NCBI GenBank assembly: GCA_016930695.1 | Contig: JAFGGD010000008.1 | Location: 62,001 to 126,000, forward strand | Direction: 5' to 3' | DNA length: 64,000 nt | DNA from: Candidatus Eisenbacteria bacterium | Lineage (GTDB): Bacteria > Orphanbacterota > Orphanbacteria > Orphanbacterales > Orphanbacteraceae | Shown here: positions 31,304 to 40,137 of the stretch, piece by piece | Layout: the number at the start of each line of letters is the position of its first letter | Numbering within the stretch: the first letter of the stretch is position 1 | Translations under genes and position numbers: made by a program | The notes under the pieces: model-generated | The model's input: the letters and a program-made list of their open reading frames with translations, nothing else | Database searches by the model: none | What the model was told of the DNA's origin: nothing

Positions 31304-31945
31304 TCAGGCGATCCCGTGATCCCTCTTGTACTCCGCCCAATTCTTTTTGAGGTGAAGAAAGGACTCGAAGTCCGTCTGGAGGAGGAAGGGATTGCTCCGC
31401 CGTTCCTCGCCGATGGTGGAGGAGGGGCGGACGCCGTAGTCGTGCCCCGGCCACACCTCGGTCTCGTCGGGGAGGACCAGCAGCTTCTCGTGTAAACCGT
31501 CGTACTGCTCGCGGGCGTCCTCGCCGAAGCCGGTCCCCCCGACCTTGCCGACGAAGAGGGTGTCGCCGGTGAGGAGCTTCCCGCCGACGAGGTAGCAGAC
31601 CGCGTCCGGCGTGTGTCCCGGCGTGTGGATCACGCGGATCCGGAGTTCGCCGACGAGGATCGTCTCCCCGTCCACGAGTCCCCTCTCGCCCGGCCCGGCG
31701 CCCGTACCGAAGAGCCACACCTCCGCCCCCGTGGCGGCGCGGACCGCGTCGTTCCCGTTGGTGTGGTCGTAGTGGGAGTGGGTGCAGGCGATCGCTTCCA
31801 CCGTCAGATCGTGCGCGGCGGCGCGCCCGAGCACCATCTCCGGATCGAAGGAAGGATCGACCGCGATCGCGCGCCCCCCTTTCCGGTCGCCGACGAGATA
31901 GGCGAAGTTCCGGTCGCCGCCGACGCGCAGCTGCTCGAAGATCAT
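31304..31945 (-). CDS. Metallo-beta-lactamase-fold hydrolase, GloB-like
   Basis: The protein has 213 residues. The motif THSHYDHTNGN (about 55-65) gives the dinuclear metal site, followed by HTPGHTPDAV, LLTGDTLFVGKVGG and VWPGHDYG, then a C-terminal segment ending SNPFLL and a helical tail. It fits the glyoxalase II/hydroxyacylglutathione hydrolase group acting on thioesters. It overlaps the upstream radical SAM gene by 4 nt. It is the second GloB-like gene in this window; the two share the same fold but are not close copies. Confidence 0.87.
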   Translation of the reverse strand: MIFEQLRVGGDRNFAYLVGDRKGGRAIAVDPSFDPEMVLGRAAAHDLTVEAIACTHSHYDHTNGNDAVRAATGAEVWLFGTGAGPGERGLVDGETILVGELRIRVIHTPGHTPDAVCYLVGGKLLTGDTLFVGKVGGTGFGEDAREQYDGLHEKLLVLPDETEVWPGHDYGVRPSSTIGEERRSNPFLLQTDFESFLHLKKNWAEYKRDHGIA

Positions 31946-32961
31946 CCTTTCTCCCCTTCCGGCAGCCGGAGGTGGAAGCGCCCGGCGTGGGCGGCCGCCT
32001 TGTTCCGGGCGATCCAGGAGAGCACGCGGGGCGCGTTCCGCTTCATATCCGCCCGGGCGGTGCAGATCATCCAGCAGCGGAGGTCGCAGGCGCGCACCTT
32101 TCGCCGGATCGTCTCGGCCCTTTCGGAGTTCCAGATCTCGTCGAAGGAGGACTCGCGCACGTTCCCCATCACGTCGTCCAGAATATTACAGGGATAAATG
32201 TTCCCGTTGGGTCCGACGAAGAAGAAGTCCGATCCGGCGTTGCAGACGAATGGGCGGCCGGCGCCGGCGGCGTAGCGGAAGAGGCCGTGCGCGAAGAAGG
32301 CGCGAAGCCAGTTCTTGGGGCCGGCCGATCGGAGCAGGTCCTCCGCGAGGGGGCCGAGGTGCTCCCGCAGCTTGTCGGCGTGGACGCTGTGGTCCTCGTC
32401 GGCGCGGAAGTAGTGGGGCGAGTCCTGCGCCACCGCGAGCGTGAACTGGATCCCCAGCTTCTTCGTCAGGGCGTACACCGCGCCCAGCTCCTCCACGTTC
32501 TCCCGCACCACCGTGAAGGCGAGGCGGAGGTTGGTCATGCCGAGGGACTTCAGCGTTTCCAACGTATTCATGCACTTGTCGAAACCGCCCGGGATGCCGC
32601 GCACCCGATCGTGGGTCGCGCCCATCCCGTCGATGGAAATCCCCACGCCGATGGACGGGTCGGCCTTCAGGATCTCCGGCATCCTCTCCGCGATCCGGCC
32701 GGTGAGGAACCCGTTGGTGGAGATGATCGTTTTGGCGCGCGGCACCCTCTCCTTCACGACGCGAACGATCTCCGGGAGGTCGTCGCGCAGGAAGGGCTCG
32801 CCGCCGGAGAGGTTCACGTAACGAAGTGAATCCGGGAGAAAACGGTACTCCTCCGGGCGGAGGTCGTCGGTGGATGGGTGCTTCCAGATGCTGCACATGA
32901 TGCAGCGGGCGTTGCAGCGGTAGGTGACCGCCAGCACCACGTCGATCGGGCCGTTCCGCAT
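31942..32961 (-). CDS. Radical SAM/SPASM domain protein
   Basis: The protein has 339 residues. The SAM-cluster motif is CNARCIMC (about 16-23), followed by the GGEP segment (NLSGGEPFLRDD). The C-terminal SPASM region contains CNAGSDFFFVGPNGNIYPCNILDD and CDLRCWMICTARAD. Such enzymes modify peptides, lipids or small molecules using a 5'-deoxyadenosyl radical. MoaA/PqqE-like in layout, but there is no precursor peptide gene visible near it. Its start is 214 nt from the divergent radical SAM gene at 33175. It is coupled to the downstream metallo-hydrolase gene, which may process the same compound. Confidence 0.88.
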   Translation of the reverse strand: MRNGPIDVVLAVTYRCNARCIMCSIWKHPSTDDLRPEEYRFLPDSLRYVNLSGGEPFLRDDLPEIVRVVKERVPRAKTIISTNGFLTGRIAERMPEILKADPSIGVGISIDGMGATHDRVRGIPGGFDKCMNTLETLKSLGMTNLRLAFTVVRENVEELGAVYALTKKLGIQFTLAVAQDSPHYFRADEDHSVHADKLREHLGPLAEDLLRSAGPKNWLRAFFAHGLFRYAAGAGRPFVCNAGSDFFFVGPNGNIYPCNILDDVMGNVRESSFDEIWNSERAETIRRKVRACDLRCWMICTARADMKRNAPRVLSWIARNKAAAHAGRFHLRLPEGEKG

Positions 32962-33098
32962 TTTTCTCCCTCCGCGGTTGGGCGGTGTTCGGAGCCGACA
33001 CCGCGCCCCGCTTACAGACTAGGCCAGCCGGCGCGCGGACGCAACCGTGGAGAAGGGCGCAACCGAAGGATTTTCAGGCGATTCCGCGCCCCCCTTCA

Positions 33099-33127
33099 TT
33101 GCATCCCCGGCGGTCTCGACTTAGAAT
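33099..33127 (+). promoter_or_regulatory. Putative sigma70-type promoter for the tandem radical SAM genes
   Basis: TTGCAT (33099-33104), a 17-nt spacer and TAGAAT (33122-33127) lie 47 nt before ATG 33175 in the divergent intergenic gap. Confidence 0.55.
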
Positions 33128-33174
33128 CAGGAGGCGGCCGGCGGAGGGCGCGGGCCGCGCAAAACGGGGGGATC

Positions 33175-34806
33175 ATGGCGAAGGAGCGGCGCGGGAGGGG
33201 AGACGCGGACCGGCGGGCGATCCTGAATGACGAAAGGATCTACGGCGGCGCGGAATACCGGAGCGGCGATCTGCGGGTCGTCTTCGCCTATCCGAATCGT
33301 TACGGCGTGGGGATGTCGAACCTGGGGTACCAGTCGATCCTCGCCCGTGCGCGGGCGTCGGAACTGGTCGAGGCGGATCGTCTCTTCGCGCCCGAAGGAG
33401 AGGGCGCGCCGCTTCGCACGCTGGACGGCGACCGCCCCGCCGCGGACGCCCACCTTCTCGCCTTCTCGGTCAGCTTCGAGAACGACTACGTTCATCTTCT
33501 TCGCACGCTTCGCGCCGCGGGTCTCCCCCTCCGCCGGGAGGAGAGGGACGAGCGCGCCCCGCTCGTCGCCGTGGGGGGCGCGATCACCTTCCTCAACCCG
33601 GAGCCCCTCCGTCCCTTCGTCGATCTTTTTTTTCTCGGCGAGGGAGAGGAGCTTTTTCCGGAGTACCTCGATCTTCTGCGGGAGGACCGCGCCGCGCCGC
33701 GCCGGGACCATCTGGAGAGGGCGGCGCGCGTCCCCGGCGTTTACGCGCCGGCGATCCTTCCCGGTGGCGGGGGCGCGCCGCGCCGCGCCTACGGCCGCTT
33801 CACCGAGGACCCGCCGGCGACGTCGATCCTGACTCCTCGCGCCGAGTTTCGCGACACCCTTCTCGTGGAGATCAGCCGCGGTTGTCCGCGGGGCTGCCGT
33901 TACTGTTCCATGCGCGCCCTCTCGCCGGAGTACCGCACCGTGCCCGCGGAGCGTGTCGTCGCCCTCGCCGATCGCTACGCCGCCGAGGATCGGAAACGGG
34001 GGAGGGCGCCGCTCCGCCGGATCGGTTTGGTGAGCGCCGCTTTTTTCGACCACCCCGGCGCGGATCGGATGATCGATGCATTGGCGGACCGGGGCTTCCT
34101 GGTCACCGTCTCGTCGCTGCGTGTGGAGAGAACAGGCGAGGGGGCGCTCCGCCGGCTTCGGGAGAGCGGGCTCCGCACCCTGACCGTCGCGCCGGAGGCG
34201 GCGACGGACCGTCTCCGGCGCGTCATCGGCCGCCCCCCCTCGGAGGAGGAGATCCTCGCCGGCGTCGATCGCGCGGCCCGCGCCGGGTTTCGTTCCCTCC
34301 GTCTCTATTTCATGGTCGGGTTGCCGACCGAGACCGAGGAGGACCGCGAGGCGATCGCTCCCCTGGTTCGGATCATCGCGAGCCGTTTCCGAGCCGCCGG
34401 CGGCGGGGAGATCGCGGTCTCGCTTCATCCTTTCGTCCCCAAGCCGCGCACCCCTTTCCAGTGGAGCGCCATGACGCGGCCCGAGTCGATGCGGGCGATT
34501 CTCGCCCGGCTCCGCTCCCGGCTCGCCGGTTTCCCGGTCAAGGCGCCTGCGCCGAAGGAAGTCTATATGGAAGGCTTGCTCGCCCGGACGGGTGAGGAGG
34601 CGGGGCTTTTCCTGGAGCGCCTCGCCGAAGGGCTTCCCTGGCGGCGCGCCGCCGCCGAGGCGGGGATCGACTTGGAGGAGACCCTCTTCACCGACCGGCC
34701 GGCGGGCGCGGGCTTCCCCTGGGAAGGGGCGGAGCGGGACCCCGCCGCGGAGAGGCGCCTTCGGGAGTGGACGCGCGCCGTCGGCGCGAAGGGAACAGGG
34801 GAATGA
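33175..34806 (+). CDS. B12-binding-type radical SAM protein
   Basis: The protein has 543 residues. The N-terminal Rossmann-like region (about 20-200; RYGVGMSNLGYQSI, LLAFSVSFENDY, PLVAVGGAITFLNPEPL, FFLGEGEEL) resembles the cobalamin-binding fold but lacks the DxHxxG of true B12 domains. The radical SAM motif is CPRGCRYC (about 240). The C-terminal half has ATD..LRRVIGRPPSEEEIL and FMVGLPTETEEDRE. It belongs to the same superfamily as the next gene and is probably its paralogue. Its stop overlaps the next start (ATGA). Biochemical function is unknown; tRNA or lipid modification has been suggested for relatives. Confidence 0.8.
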   Translation: MAKERRGRGDADRRAILNDERIYGGAEYRSGDLRVVFAYPNRYGVGMSNLGYQSILARARASELVEADRLFAPEGEGAPLRTLDGDRPAADAHLLAFSVSFENDYVHLLRTLRAAGLPLRREERDERAPLVAVGGAITFLNPEPLRPFVDLFFLGEGEELFPEYLDLLREDRAAPRRDHLERAARVPGVYAPAILPGGGGAPRRAYGRFTEDPPATSILTPRAEFRDTLLVEISRGCPRGCRYCSMRALSPEYRTVPAERVVALADRYAAEDRKRGRAPLRRIGLVSAAFFDHPGADRMIDALADRGFLVTVSSLRVERTGEGALRRLRESGLRTLTVAPEAATDRLRRVIGRPPSEEEILAGVDRAARAGFRSLRLYFMVGLPTETEEDREAIAPLVRIIASRFRAAGGGEIAVSLHPFVPKPRTPFQWSAMTRPESMRAILARLRSRLAGFPVKAPAPKEVYMEGLLARTGEEAGLFLERLAEGLPWRRAAAEAGIDLEETLFTDRPAGAGFPWEGAERDPAAERRLREWTRAVGAKGTGE

Positions 34807-37364
34807 GAACATTGAAACACGAAGTGTTCCGGCTCCTCTCCGGGGTCTCCCGGCCGAGTCGCTATCTCCCGCCCCTCCTCGGCGGCGCCTTCCGGGACCC
34901 GGGAAAAGCGGAGGTGTTCTGGACGCTTCTCTTCCCGGACGTCGCCGAGTCCGGCTGGTCCCACTACGGAACGGAGCTGCTTCACAGCGCCCTGAACGGA
35001 CCGGAGTGGTGCGCCGCGGAGCGCGCCTTCTCCCCCTGGCCGGACATGGAGAGGGCGATGCGCGCCGCCGGTGTGCCCCTCTTCACCCTCCCCTCCTACC
35101 GACCCGTTCGTGAGGGGGATCTGCTCGGGATTACCCTTCAGTTCGAACTCTCCTACGTCACCGCCGTCGCCGCGATCGATCTCGCGGGGTTGCCGATCCG
35201 CGCCGCCGATCGGACCGATCCGCTCCCCCTCGTCGTCGGGGGAGGGCCCTGCGCGATGAATCCGGAGCCCCTCGCCCCTTTCTTCGATCTTTTCGTTCTC
35301 GGCGACGGCGAGGAGGCGGCGCCGCGAATCTCCGAGGCGGTGCGGGAGTGGAAGCGCGCCGGAGGGGGAACGAAGGGGGAACTGATCGACCGGCTCGATC
35401 GAATCGAGGGGGTCTACGCCCCGGAGCGGCACCCGGTCCGCTTCGATTCGCGCGGGCGCGTCGAGGCGGTGGAGGGACGGACGGTGCGCCGCGCCGTCGT
35501 CGCGGACCTGGAAGAGCACCCGCCGCCGGAGCGGCCGGCGGTTCCGGCGCTCCAACCGGTGCACGACCGCGTCTACGCCGAAATCGCCCGGGGATGCGGC
35601 GTCGGTTGCCGTTTCTGCCAGGCCGGGATGATCTACCGTCCCCTCAGGGAGAGGCCGGCGGCGTCGATCGCCGAGTGGGCGCTCCGCGCGCTGCGCGCGA
35701 CGGGACACGAGGACATCAGTCTCGCCTCTCTCTCCACGGGCGATCACGGGGAGATCGTCGAACTGGTGCGCGATCTGGATCGGCGGCTCGCCGGTTGTCA
35801 CACGGGGATCCAGCTCCCCTCGCTTCGCGTCGCGACGCTCACGGGCGAACTGATCGCCGAGGCTGCGCGGCTCGGCAAGACCGGTTTCACGCTCGCCCCC
35901 GAGGCGGGAACGGAGAGAATGCTCCGCCTGATCAACAAGGGGATCGAGCGGGGGGACGTGGTGGAGGCGGCGCGTCTCGCCGTGCGCGGCGGCTGGGACC
36001 TGCTCAAGCTCTATTTCCTGATCGGCCTCCCCACCGAGACCGAGGAGGACCTGGACGGGATCGTATCCTTAATTCATGAAGTTTGGAATGTGGGCCGCGA
36101 GGGGGCGGGACGGCGCTTCCGGCTGAACGTGAGCGTCTCCACGCTCGTCCCCAAGCCCCACACGCCGTTCCAATGGGAGCGGCAGGACCGTCCCGAGGAG
36201 ACGGCGCGCAAACAGGAGCGCATCCGCCGCGCCCTCCCTCGGAACCGCAACCTGACGGTCCGCTTCCACGACGCGCCGCAGACCCGCGTCGAGGGCATTC
36301 TGGCGCGCGGGGACCGCCGTCTCGCGCCGGTGATCGAGCGGCTGTTTCGAGAGGGAGTACGGTTCGACGAGTGGAGCGAGTGCTTCGACCCCCGGGCTTG
36401 GGAAGGCGCGTTCCTCGCCTGTGGTGTCGACGCCGACGACTACCTGAGGGAGAGGGACGAGGCGGAACCGCTCCCCTGGGACCGGATCGACGCGGGACCG
36501 GGCCGGGAGTTCCTCCTGCGCGAAAGGCGGCGCTCGCTGGAGGGGAAGACCACGCCGGTTTGCGACGAGGGGTGCCGGAACTGCTCTCTCTGCGGCGACG
36601 AACTCCGCGTGATCCGGCGGAGGCCGGAGAGTCCCGCCGCCGCGCCGCCGCCGCCGGACGAGGGCGCGTCTCCGGAAACGCGCGAGGCGAAGCATCGCCT
36701 TCGCTTCCGTTTCACCAAGCTGGCCGAATGGCGCTTTCTCTCTCACCTCGAAACGGGGCGCGCGATACGGCTCGCCCTTCGGAGAACCGACCTCCCCATC
36801 GCCTACTCCCTCGGTTTCCATCCCCACGCGCGAATCGCCTTCGGCCCCGCCCTGCCGGTGGGCGTGGGCGGCCGCGCCGAATTGATGGACGTGTTCCTCC
36901 ACGAGCCGTTCGTCCCGGCCGATGCGGAGCGTCTCCTGAACGCCCAGTTGCCGCACGGCCTCCGCTTCTTTCACGGACGCGAGGCGCCCCTACGGAGCCG
37001 CGCCCTCGATTCCATCGCCTACCGGATGGAGTACGAGGCGCGCCCGCCCGACGGCGAAGACCTCGATCGCCTGGAGCGCCGCGTCGCCGATTTTCTGTCG
37101 CGTTCCGAGGTCCCGGTGGAACGCACGACGAAGGGGAAGACGCGCGTGGTGGACCTCCGGCCGGGCGTGCTCGAAGCGCGGTTGGACCGCGACGAGCGGG
37201 CGCTCCTCTTCGCCGTCGCATCGGGCTTGCCGACGGCGGAGCTCCTCCTCTGGTGGGCGGAAGGGGATCGCGACAGGGTGCTCCGATGGACGCTCACCCG
37301 CACGGGTCTTGATCCGCTGGAGGAAGGGGAAAAGGAGATTGATCCGGCGCCGGGCATCGGTTAG
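34803..37364 (+). CDS. Radical SAM protein fused to a DUF2344 domain (TIGR03960/TIGR03936 type)
   Basis: The protein has 853 residues. Residues about 150-190 match the B12-binding-like region (GGGPCAMNPEPLAPFFDLFVLGDGEE). The SAM-cluster motif is CGVGCRFCQAG (about 265). A further segment, FTLAPEAGTERMLRLINKG, is a family signature. A Cys-rich linker (CDEGCRNCSLCGDE, about 590-605) precedes the DUF2344 domain (LRFRFTKLAEWRFLSHLE...SLGFHPHARIAFGPALPVG), which in other genomes is often next to ribonuclease G and ribosomal protein genes; those are not present here. An RNA or ribosome modification is a common guess, not established. Translationally coupled to the upstream paralogue. Confidence 0.88.
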   Translation: MRTLKHEVFRLLSGVSRPSRYLPPLLGGAFRDPGKAEVFWTLLFPDVAESGWSHYGTELLHSALNGPEWCAAERAFSPWPDMERAMRAAGVPLFTLPSYRPVREGDLLGITLQFELSYVTAVAAIDLAGLPIRAADRTDPLPLVVGGGPCAMNPEPLAPFFDLFVLGDGEEAAPRISEAVREWKRAGGGTKGELIDRLDRIEGVYAPERHPVRFDSRGRVEAVEGRTVRRAVVADLEEHPPPERPAVPALQPVHDRVYAEIARGCGVGCRFCQAGMIYRPLRERPAASIAEWALRALRATGHEDISLASLSTGDHGEIVELVRDLDRRLAGCHTGIQLPSLRVATLTGELIAEAARLGKTGFTLAPEAGTERMLRLINKGIERGDVVEAARLAVRGGWDLLKLYFLIGLPTETEEDLDGIVSLIHEVWNVGREGAGRRFRLNVSVSTLVPKPHTPFQWERQDRPEETARKQERIRRALPRNRNLTVRFHDAPQTRVEGILARGDRRLAPVIERLFREGVRFDEWSECFDPRAWEGAFLACGVDADDYLRERDEAEPLPWDRIDAGPGREFLLRERRRSLEGKTTPVCDEGCRNCSLCGDELRVIRRRPESPAAAPPPPDEGASPETREAKHRLRFRFTKLAEWRFLSHLETGRAIRLALRRTDLPIAYSLGFHPHARIAFGPALPVGVGGRAELMDVFLHEPFVPADAERLLNAQLPHGLRFFHGREAPLRSRALDSIAYRMEYEARPPDGEDLDRLERRVADFLSRSEVPVERTTKGKTRVVDLRPGVLEARLDRDERALLFAVASGLPTAELLLWWAEGDRDRVLRWTLTRTGLDPLEEGEKEIDPAPGIG

Positions 37365-37367
37365 CCT
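37339..37367 (+). promoter_or_regulatory. Possible promoter for the phosphoesterase gene
   Basis: TTGATC (37339-37344), a 17-nt spacer and TAGCCT (37362-37367) overlap the end of the radical SAM gene and lie 22 nt before the next ATG. The -10 is weak, so this is tentative. Confidence 0.35.
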
Positions 37368-37388
37368 GAAGACATCAATCGTTGGAGA

Positions 37389-38126
37389 ATGGGTGGTCGG
37401 ATGCGCATCGCTTTTTTGAGTGACATACACGGCAACCTGGAGGCGCTTGAAGCGGCCTTCGAGGCGATCGGCCGCGAGAAGGTCGATCAGGTGGTCTGCC
37501 TCGGCGACATCGTCGGCTACGGCGCGGATCCGGACGGGTGCGTGAATCGGATACGGGAGCGCGCGAATCACGCCGTGCTTGGCAACCACGACGCCGCGGT
37601 GATCGGGACCACATCCATCGAGCGGTTCAACGCCCACGCCCGGGCCGCCGTGCATTGGACCCGCCGCCACCTGAGCGATGAAAACGCCGAGTGGCTCCGT
37701 GCTTTACCCCTCAAGTTTCACGGCGAGGAGTTCCTGGCCGTGCACGCCTCTCCCTTCCAGGCGGCGAGCTGGATCTACGTGGTCGATCAGGAGCTGGCGG
37801 AAGAGGCGTTCCACGCCTTCGAGGAGCCTGTTTGCTTTCTCGGCCATTCCCACGTGCCGGCCGTTTTCCGCGAGGGGGACGGGGGACCGGTCGAGATCGT
37901 CGACGGCGCCGTCACCCTCCCCGAGGGAGGGCGCTTCATCATCAACGTCGGATCGGTGGGGCAACCGCGCGACCGGGATCCCCGTTTCTCCTTCGGGATC
38001 TACGACAACGCCACGCTGGAGCTGAGGATCGTCCGCGGCGATTACGACCGGGAGACCGCCTCGCGCAAGATTCTCGACGCGGGGTTGCCGGAGATGCTCG
38101 CCAAGAGGATCCACCTCGGCATCTGA
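37389..38126 (+). CDS. Metallophosphoesterase (YfcE/calcineurin-like)
   Basis: The protein has 245 residues (241 if ATG 37401 is used). Metal-binding motifs: SDIHGNLEAL (about 11-20), LGDIVGYGADP, GNHDAAV, VHASPF and GHSHVP, the full set for a dinuclear phosphoesterase. This subgroup includes phosphodiesterases and nucleotide pyrophosphatases of the MJ0936/ApaH-like type. Cytoplasmic; no signal peptide. The gene is followed by a T-rich tract (TTTTTTTGTTTTATT at about 38145-38160) and converges with the transglycosylase gene 51 nt away. The exact substrate is not predictable. Confidence 0.88.
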   Translation: MGGRMRIAFLSDIHGNLEALEAAFEAIGREKVDQVVCLGDIVGYGADPDGCVNRIRERANHAVLGNHDAAVIGTTSIERFNAHARAAVHWTRRHLSDENAEWLRALPLKFHGEEFLAVHASPFQAASWIYVVDQELAEEAFHAFEEPVCFLGHSHVPAVFREGDGGPVEIVDGAVTLPEGGRFIINVGSVGQPRDRDPRFSFGIYDNATLELRIVRGDYDRETASRKILDAGLPEMLAKRIHLGI

Positions 38127-38176
38127 CCCGTTCCGGCCCTCTCCGTTTTTTTGTTTTATTCTCGAAAGTCGCGATT

Positions 38177-38968
38177 TCAATCGTTCGCGCCGGCCCAGCG
38201 CGCGTAGGTTTCCTCGTTGATCATCCCGCGGGCGCGCATCCTCTCCAGGGTGATCGTCGCCTGCTTGCGGAGGTAGGGACCGGGCCGGGCCGGGTCGAGC
38301 CTGCGCGGCGAGGGGATGGCGGAAGCGAGGAGCGCCGCCTGCCGTGGATTCAACCCGGCGGCGCTCACGTCGAAGTACCGGCGCGCCGCCGCCTCGGCGC
38401 CGAAGACGCCGTCCCCCCACTCGATCACGTTCAGGTAGATCTCGAGGATGCGGTCCTTTTCCAGGGCGCGTTCCAGCCGCCACGTGGTGAAGGCTTCCAC
38501 CGTCTTTCGCCGGAGACTCTTTTCGGTGCCGAGGTAGAGGTTCTTCACGAGCTGTTGGGAGATGGTGCTCGCCCCGCGCGCGAAGCGCCGCTCCTTCCAG
38601 TTCTTGCGGATCGATTCGCGGATCTCGTGCGCGTCGAAGCCGGAGTGTTCGTAGAAGGTGGCGTCTTCGTTGACGATCACCGCGTTCCGGAGATGGACGC
38701 TGATCCGGTCCAGGGGAACCCAGTGCCGTTCCTGGCGGAAGGGATGGCCCTCATCGAGGGCCTCTTCGGCGCGGAGCCGCATGAGCGCGGTCGTCTCCGG
38801 ATTTCGGTCCCGCAAGGAGTCCACGTCGTAGAGGGGGAGGGTGAGGTAGGCGACGGGCGAGAAGAGAATCGCCGCGAGGGCGAAGACGAGTGCGATCCGC
38901 GCGACCCTCCGCCGGGAGCGGCGTTCCTCGCTCCGCGAGGCGACGGAGGAGCGGCGCCGGGCGCTCAA
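38177..38968 (-). CDS. mtgA: Monofunctional peptidoglycan glycosyltransferase (GT51)
   Basis: The protein has 263 residues from TTG 38968, which overlaps the thiE stop (TTGA). An Arg-rich cytoplasmic N-terminus is followed by one transmembrane helix (IALVFALAAILFSPVAYL). The GT51 motifs are present: VNEDATFYEHSGFD (catalytic Glu), RGASTISQQLVKNLYL, RRKTVEAF and EIYLNVIEWGDGVFG. It polymerises lipid II into glycan strands on the outer face of the membrane. No transpeptidase domain is present. The coupling to thiE is probably incidental. Confidence 0.93.
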   Translation of the reverse strand: MSARRRSSVASRSEERRSRRRVARIALVFALAAILFSPVAYLTLPLYDVDSLRDRNPETTALMRLRAEEALDEGHPFRQERHWVPLDRISVHLRNAVIVNEDATFYEHSGFDAHEIRESIRKNWKERRFARGASTISQQLVKNLYLGTEKSLRRKTVEAFTTWRLERALEKDRILEIYLNVIEWGDGVFGAEAAARRYFDVSAAGLNPRQAALLASAIPSPRRLDPARPGPYLRKQATITLERMRARGMINEETYARWAGAND

Positions 38969-39615
38969 GCCCGTCCCTCGACGAAGGCGCGCAGCGTCTC
39001 CGCGGCGGCGCGCTCGGGGTCGGCCGCCGAGGCGACGGCGCGGATCACCGCGATCGCTTCGAATCCGGCGGCGCGGACTCGGCCCGCGCATTGCGGATCG
39101 ATCCCCCCGACCGCCGCCGCGGGGATCCGGACGGCGCGGCGGATCGCGGCCGCGCGTTCCGGCCCGAGGGCGAAGCGTTCCTTTCCCGGCGTGGGGAAGA
39201 CGGGGCCGACGAGGAGGAAATCGGCGCCCGCCCTCTCCGCCTCCCGCGCGCCCGCCTCGTCGTGAACGCTTCGCCCGATCAGACGGTCCGGGCCGACGAG
39301 GGAGCGTGCTTCCCCCGGCGTGAATCCGTTCTCCGGGAGCTGCACCCCGTCCGCTCCCGCGGCGATCGCCACGTCGATCCTGTCGGAGAGGAGAAAGAGG
39401 GCGCCGGCCGCGCGGACCGCCGGGGCGGAGGCGAGGGCGAGCCTGAGGAGCGGGCCGCCGGCCATCCTTTTCTCGCGGAGAAGAAAGGCGTCGGCGCCTC
39501 CACGGAGCGCCCCTTCCAGCGCCGCCGCGAAGCGCCCTTCGCCGCTCGTCTCCCGGCTTCCGATGAAGAGGAAGCGGAAAGGGTGCTCCGCGCCGGCACG
39601 TCTCTTTCGATCCAT
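38965..39615 (-). CDS. thiE: Thiamine phosphate synthase (ThiE/TenI family)
   Basis: The protein has 216 residues from ATG 39615. It is a TIM barrel with the pyrophosphate-binding segments LLREKRMAGG (about 44-53), GADGVQLPENG, GRSVHD, GADFLLVGPVFPTPGK and AVGGID. ThiE joins HMP pyrophosphate with thiazole phosphate to form thiamine phosphate. TenI paralogues share the fold but aromatise the thiazole, so the assignment to ThiE is supported mainly by context (thiGHS lie 0.5 kb away on the other strand). It has no TPP riboswitch upstream. The downstream stop overlaps mtgA. Confidence 0.85.
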   Translation of the reverse strand: MDRKRRAGAEHPFRFLFIGSRETSGEGRFAAALEGALRGGADAFLLREKRMAGGPLLRLALASAPAVRAAGALFLLSDRIDVAIAAGADGVQLPENGFTPGEARSLVGPDRLIGRSVHDEAGAREAERAGADFLLVGPVFPTPGKERFALGPERAAAIRRAVRIPAAAVGGIDPQCAGRVRAAGFEAIAVIRAVASAADPERAAAETLRAFVEGRA

Positions 39616-39711
39616 CAATGCCCCCGATTCCCCCCGCGCCACTCCGGCGCGGAATCGCTCTCTATCATAAGGATGTCGCATTCGGTTGCCAACGACGGGC
39701 GGCGGCGTAGA

Positions 39712-40038
39712 ATGAAAAATATGAACGAGAAGAGAGAGGAGAAGGAGGACCGTTCCTGGTCCGTGTACATCGTGGAGTGCGCGGACGGGACTCTGTATAC
39801 GGGTATCGCGCGTTCGGTTCGCGCCCGGGTGATCGCCCACAACCGGGGGAAGGGGGCGCGCTACACCCGGGGGCGACTGCCGGTGCGGCTCCTCTGGCGC
39901 GAGGGGGGGCTGGGCCGGCGGGCCGCGCTCCGGCGGGAGGCGGAGATCAAGAAGCTACGCCGCGGGGAGAAACTCCTCCTCGTCGCCGCGGGGGGAAAGA
40001 GCCGTCTCGCCGCGCTGGAACCGCCCCCTCCGGCCTGA
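39712..40038 (+). CDS. GIY-YIG domain protein (UPF0213/YhbQ-like)
   Basis: The protein has 108 residues. The GIY-YIG core reads VYIVECADGTLYTGIA (YIV and YTG in place of GIY and YIG), followed by the conserved Arg (ARSVRARVIAHN) and Lys/Glu segments (EAEIKKLRRGEK). This subfamily (YhbQ, YazA) has a single domain and is thought to cut structured or damaged DNA. ATG 39712 and ATG 39721 are both possible; neither has a strong ribosome site. It is divergent from thiE (96-nt gap). Confidence 0.9.
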   Translation: MKNMNEKREEKEDRSWSVYIVECADGTLYTGIARSVRARVIAHNRGKGARYTRGRLPVRLLWREGGLGRRAALRREAEIKKLRRGEKLLLVAAGGKSRLAALEPPPPA

Positions 40039-40065
40039 TCCGGCCGTGCCGGAATCAGCCCCGGT

Positions 40066-40095
40066 TTGACACGCTCTCCGGCCGCTTCCTATACT
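40066..40095 (+). promoter_or_regulatory. Strong sigma70-type promoter for thiGHS
   Basis: TTGACA (40066-40071), an 18-nt spacer and TATACT (40090-40095): a near-consensus pair 43 nt before the thiG TTG start. No TPP riboswitch consensus follows, so the operon seems not to be controlled by thiamine diphosphate at this site. Confidence 0.8.
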
Positions 40096-40137
40096 CCTAG
40101 TCGGGGGAGGCTGCACGCACAAAGGGGGAAACCCGTC

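Noticed and set aside
39616-39711. TPP riboswitch between thiE and the GIY-YIG gene
   Set aside because: No CUGAGA or ACCUGA core elements are visible on either strand.
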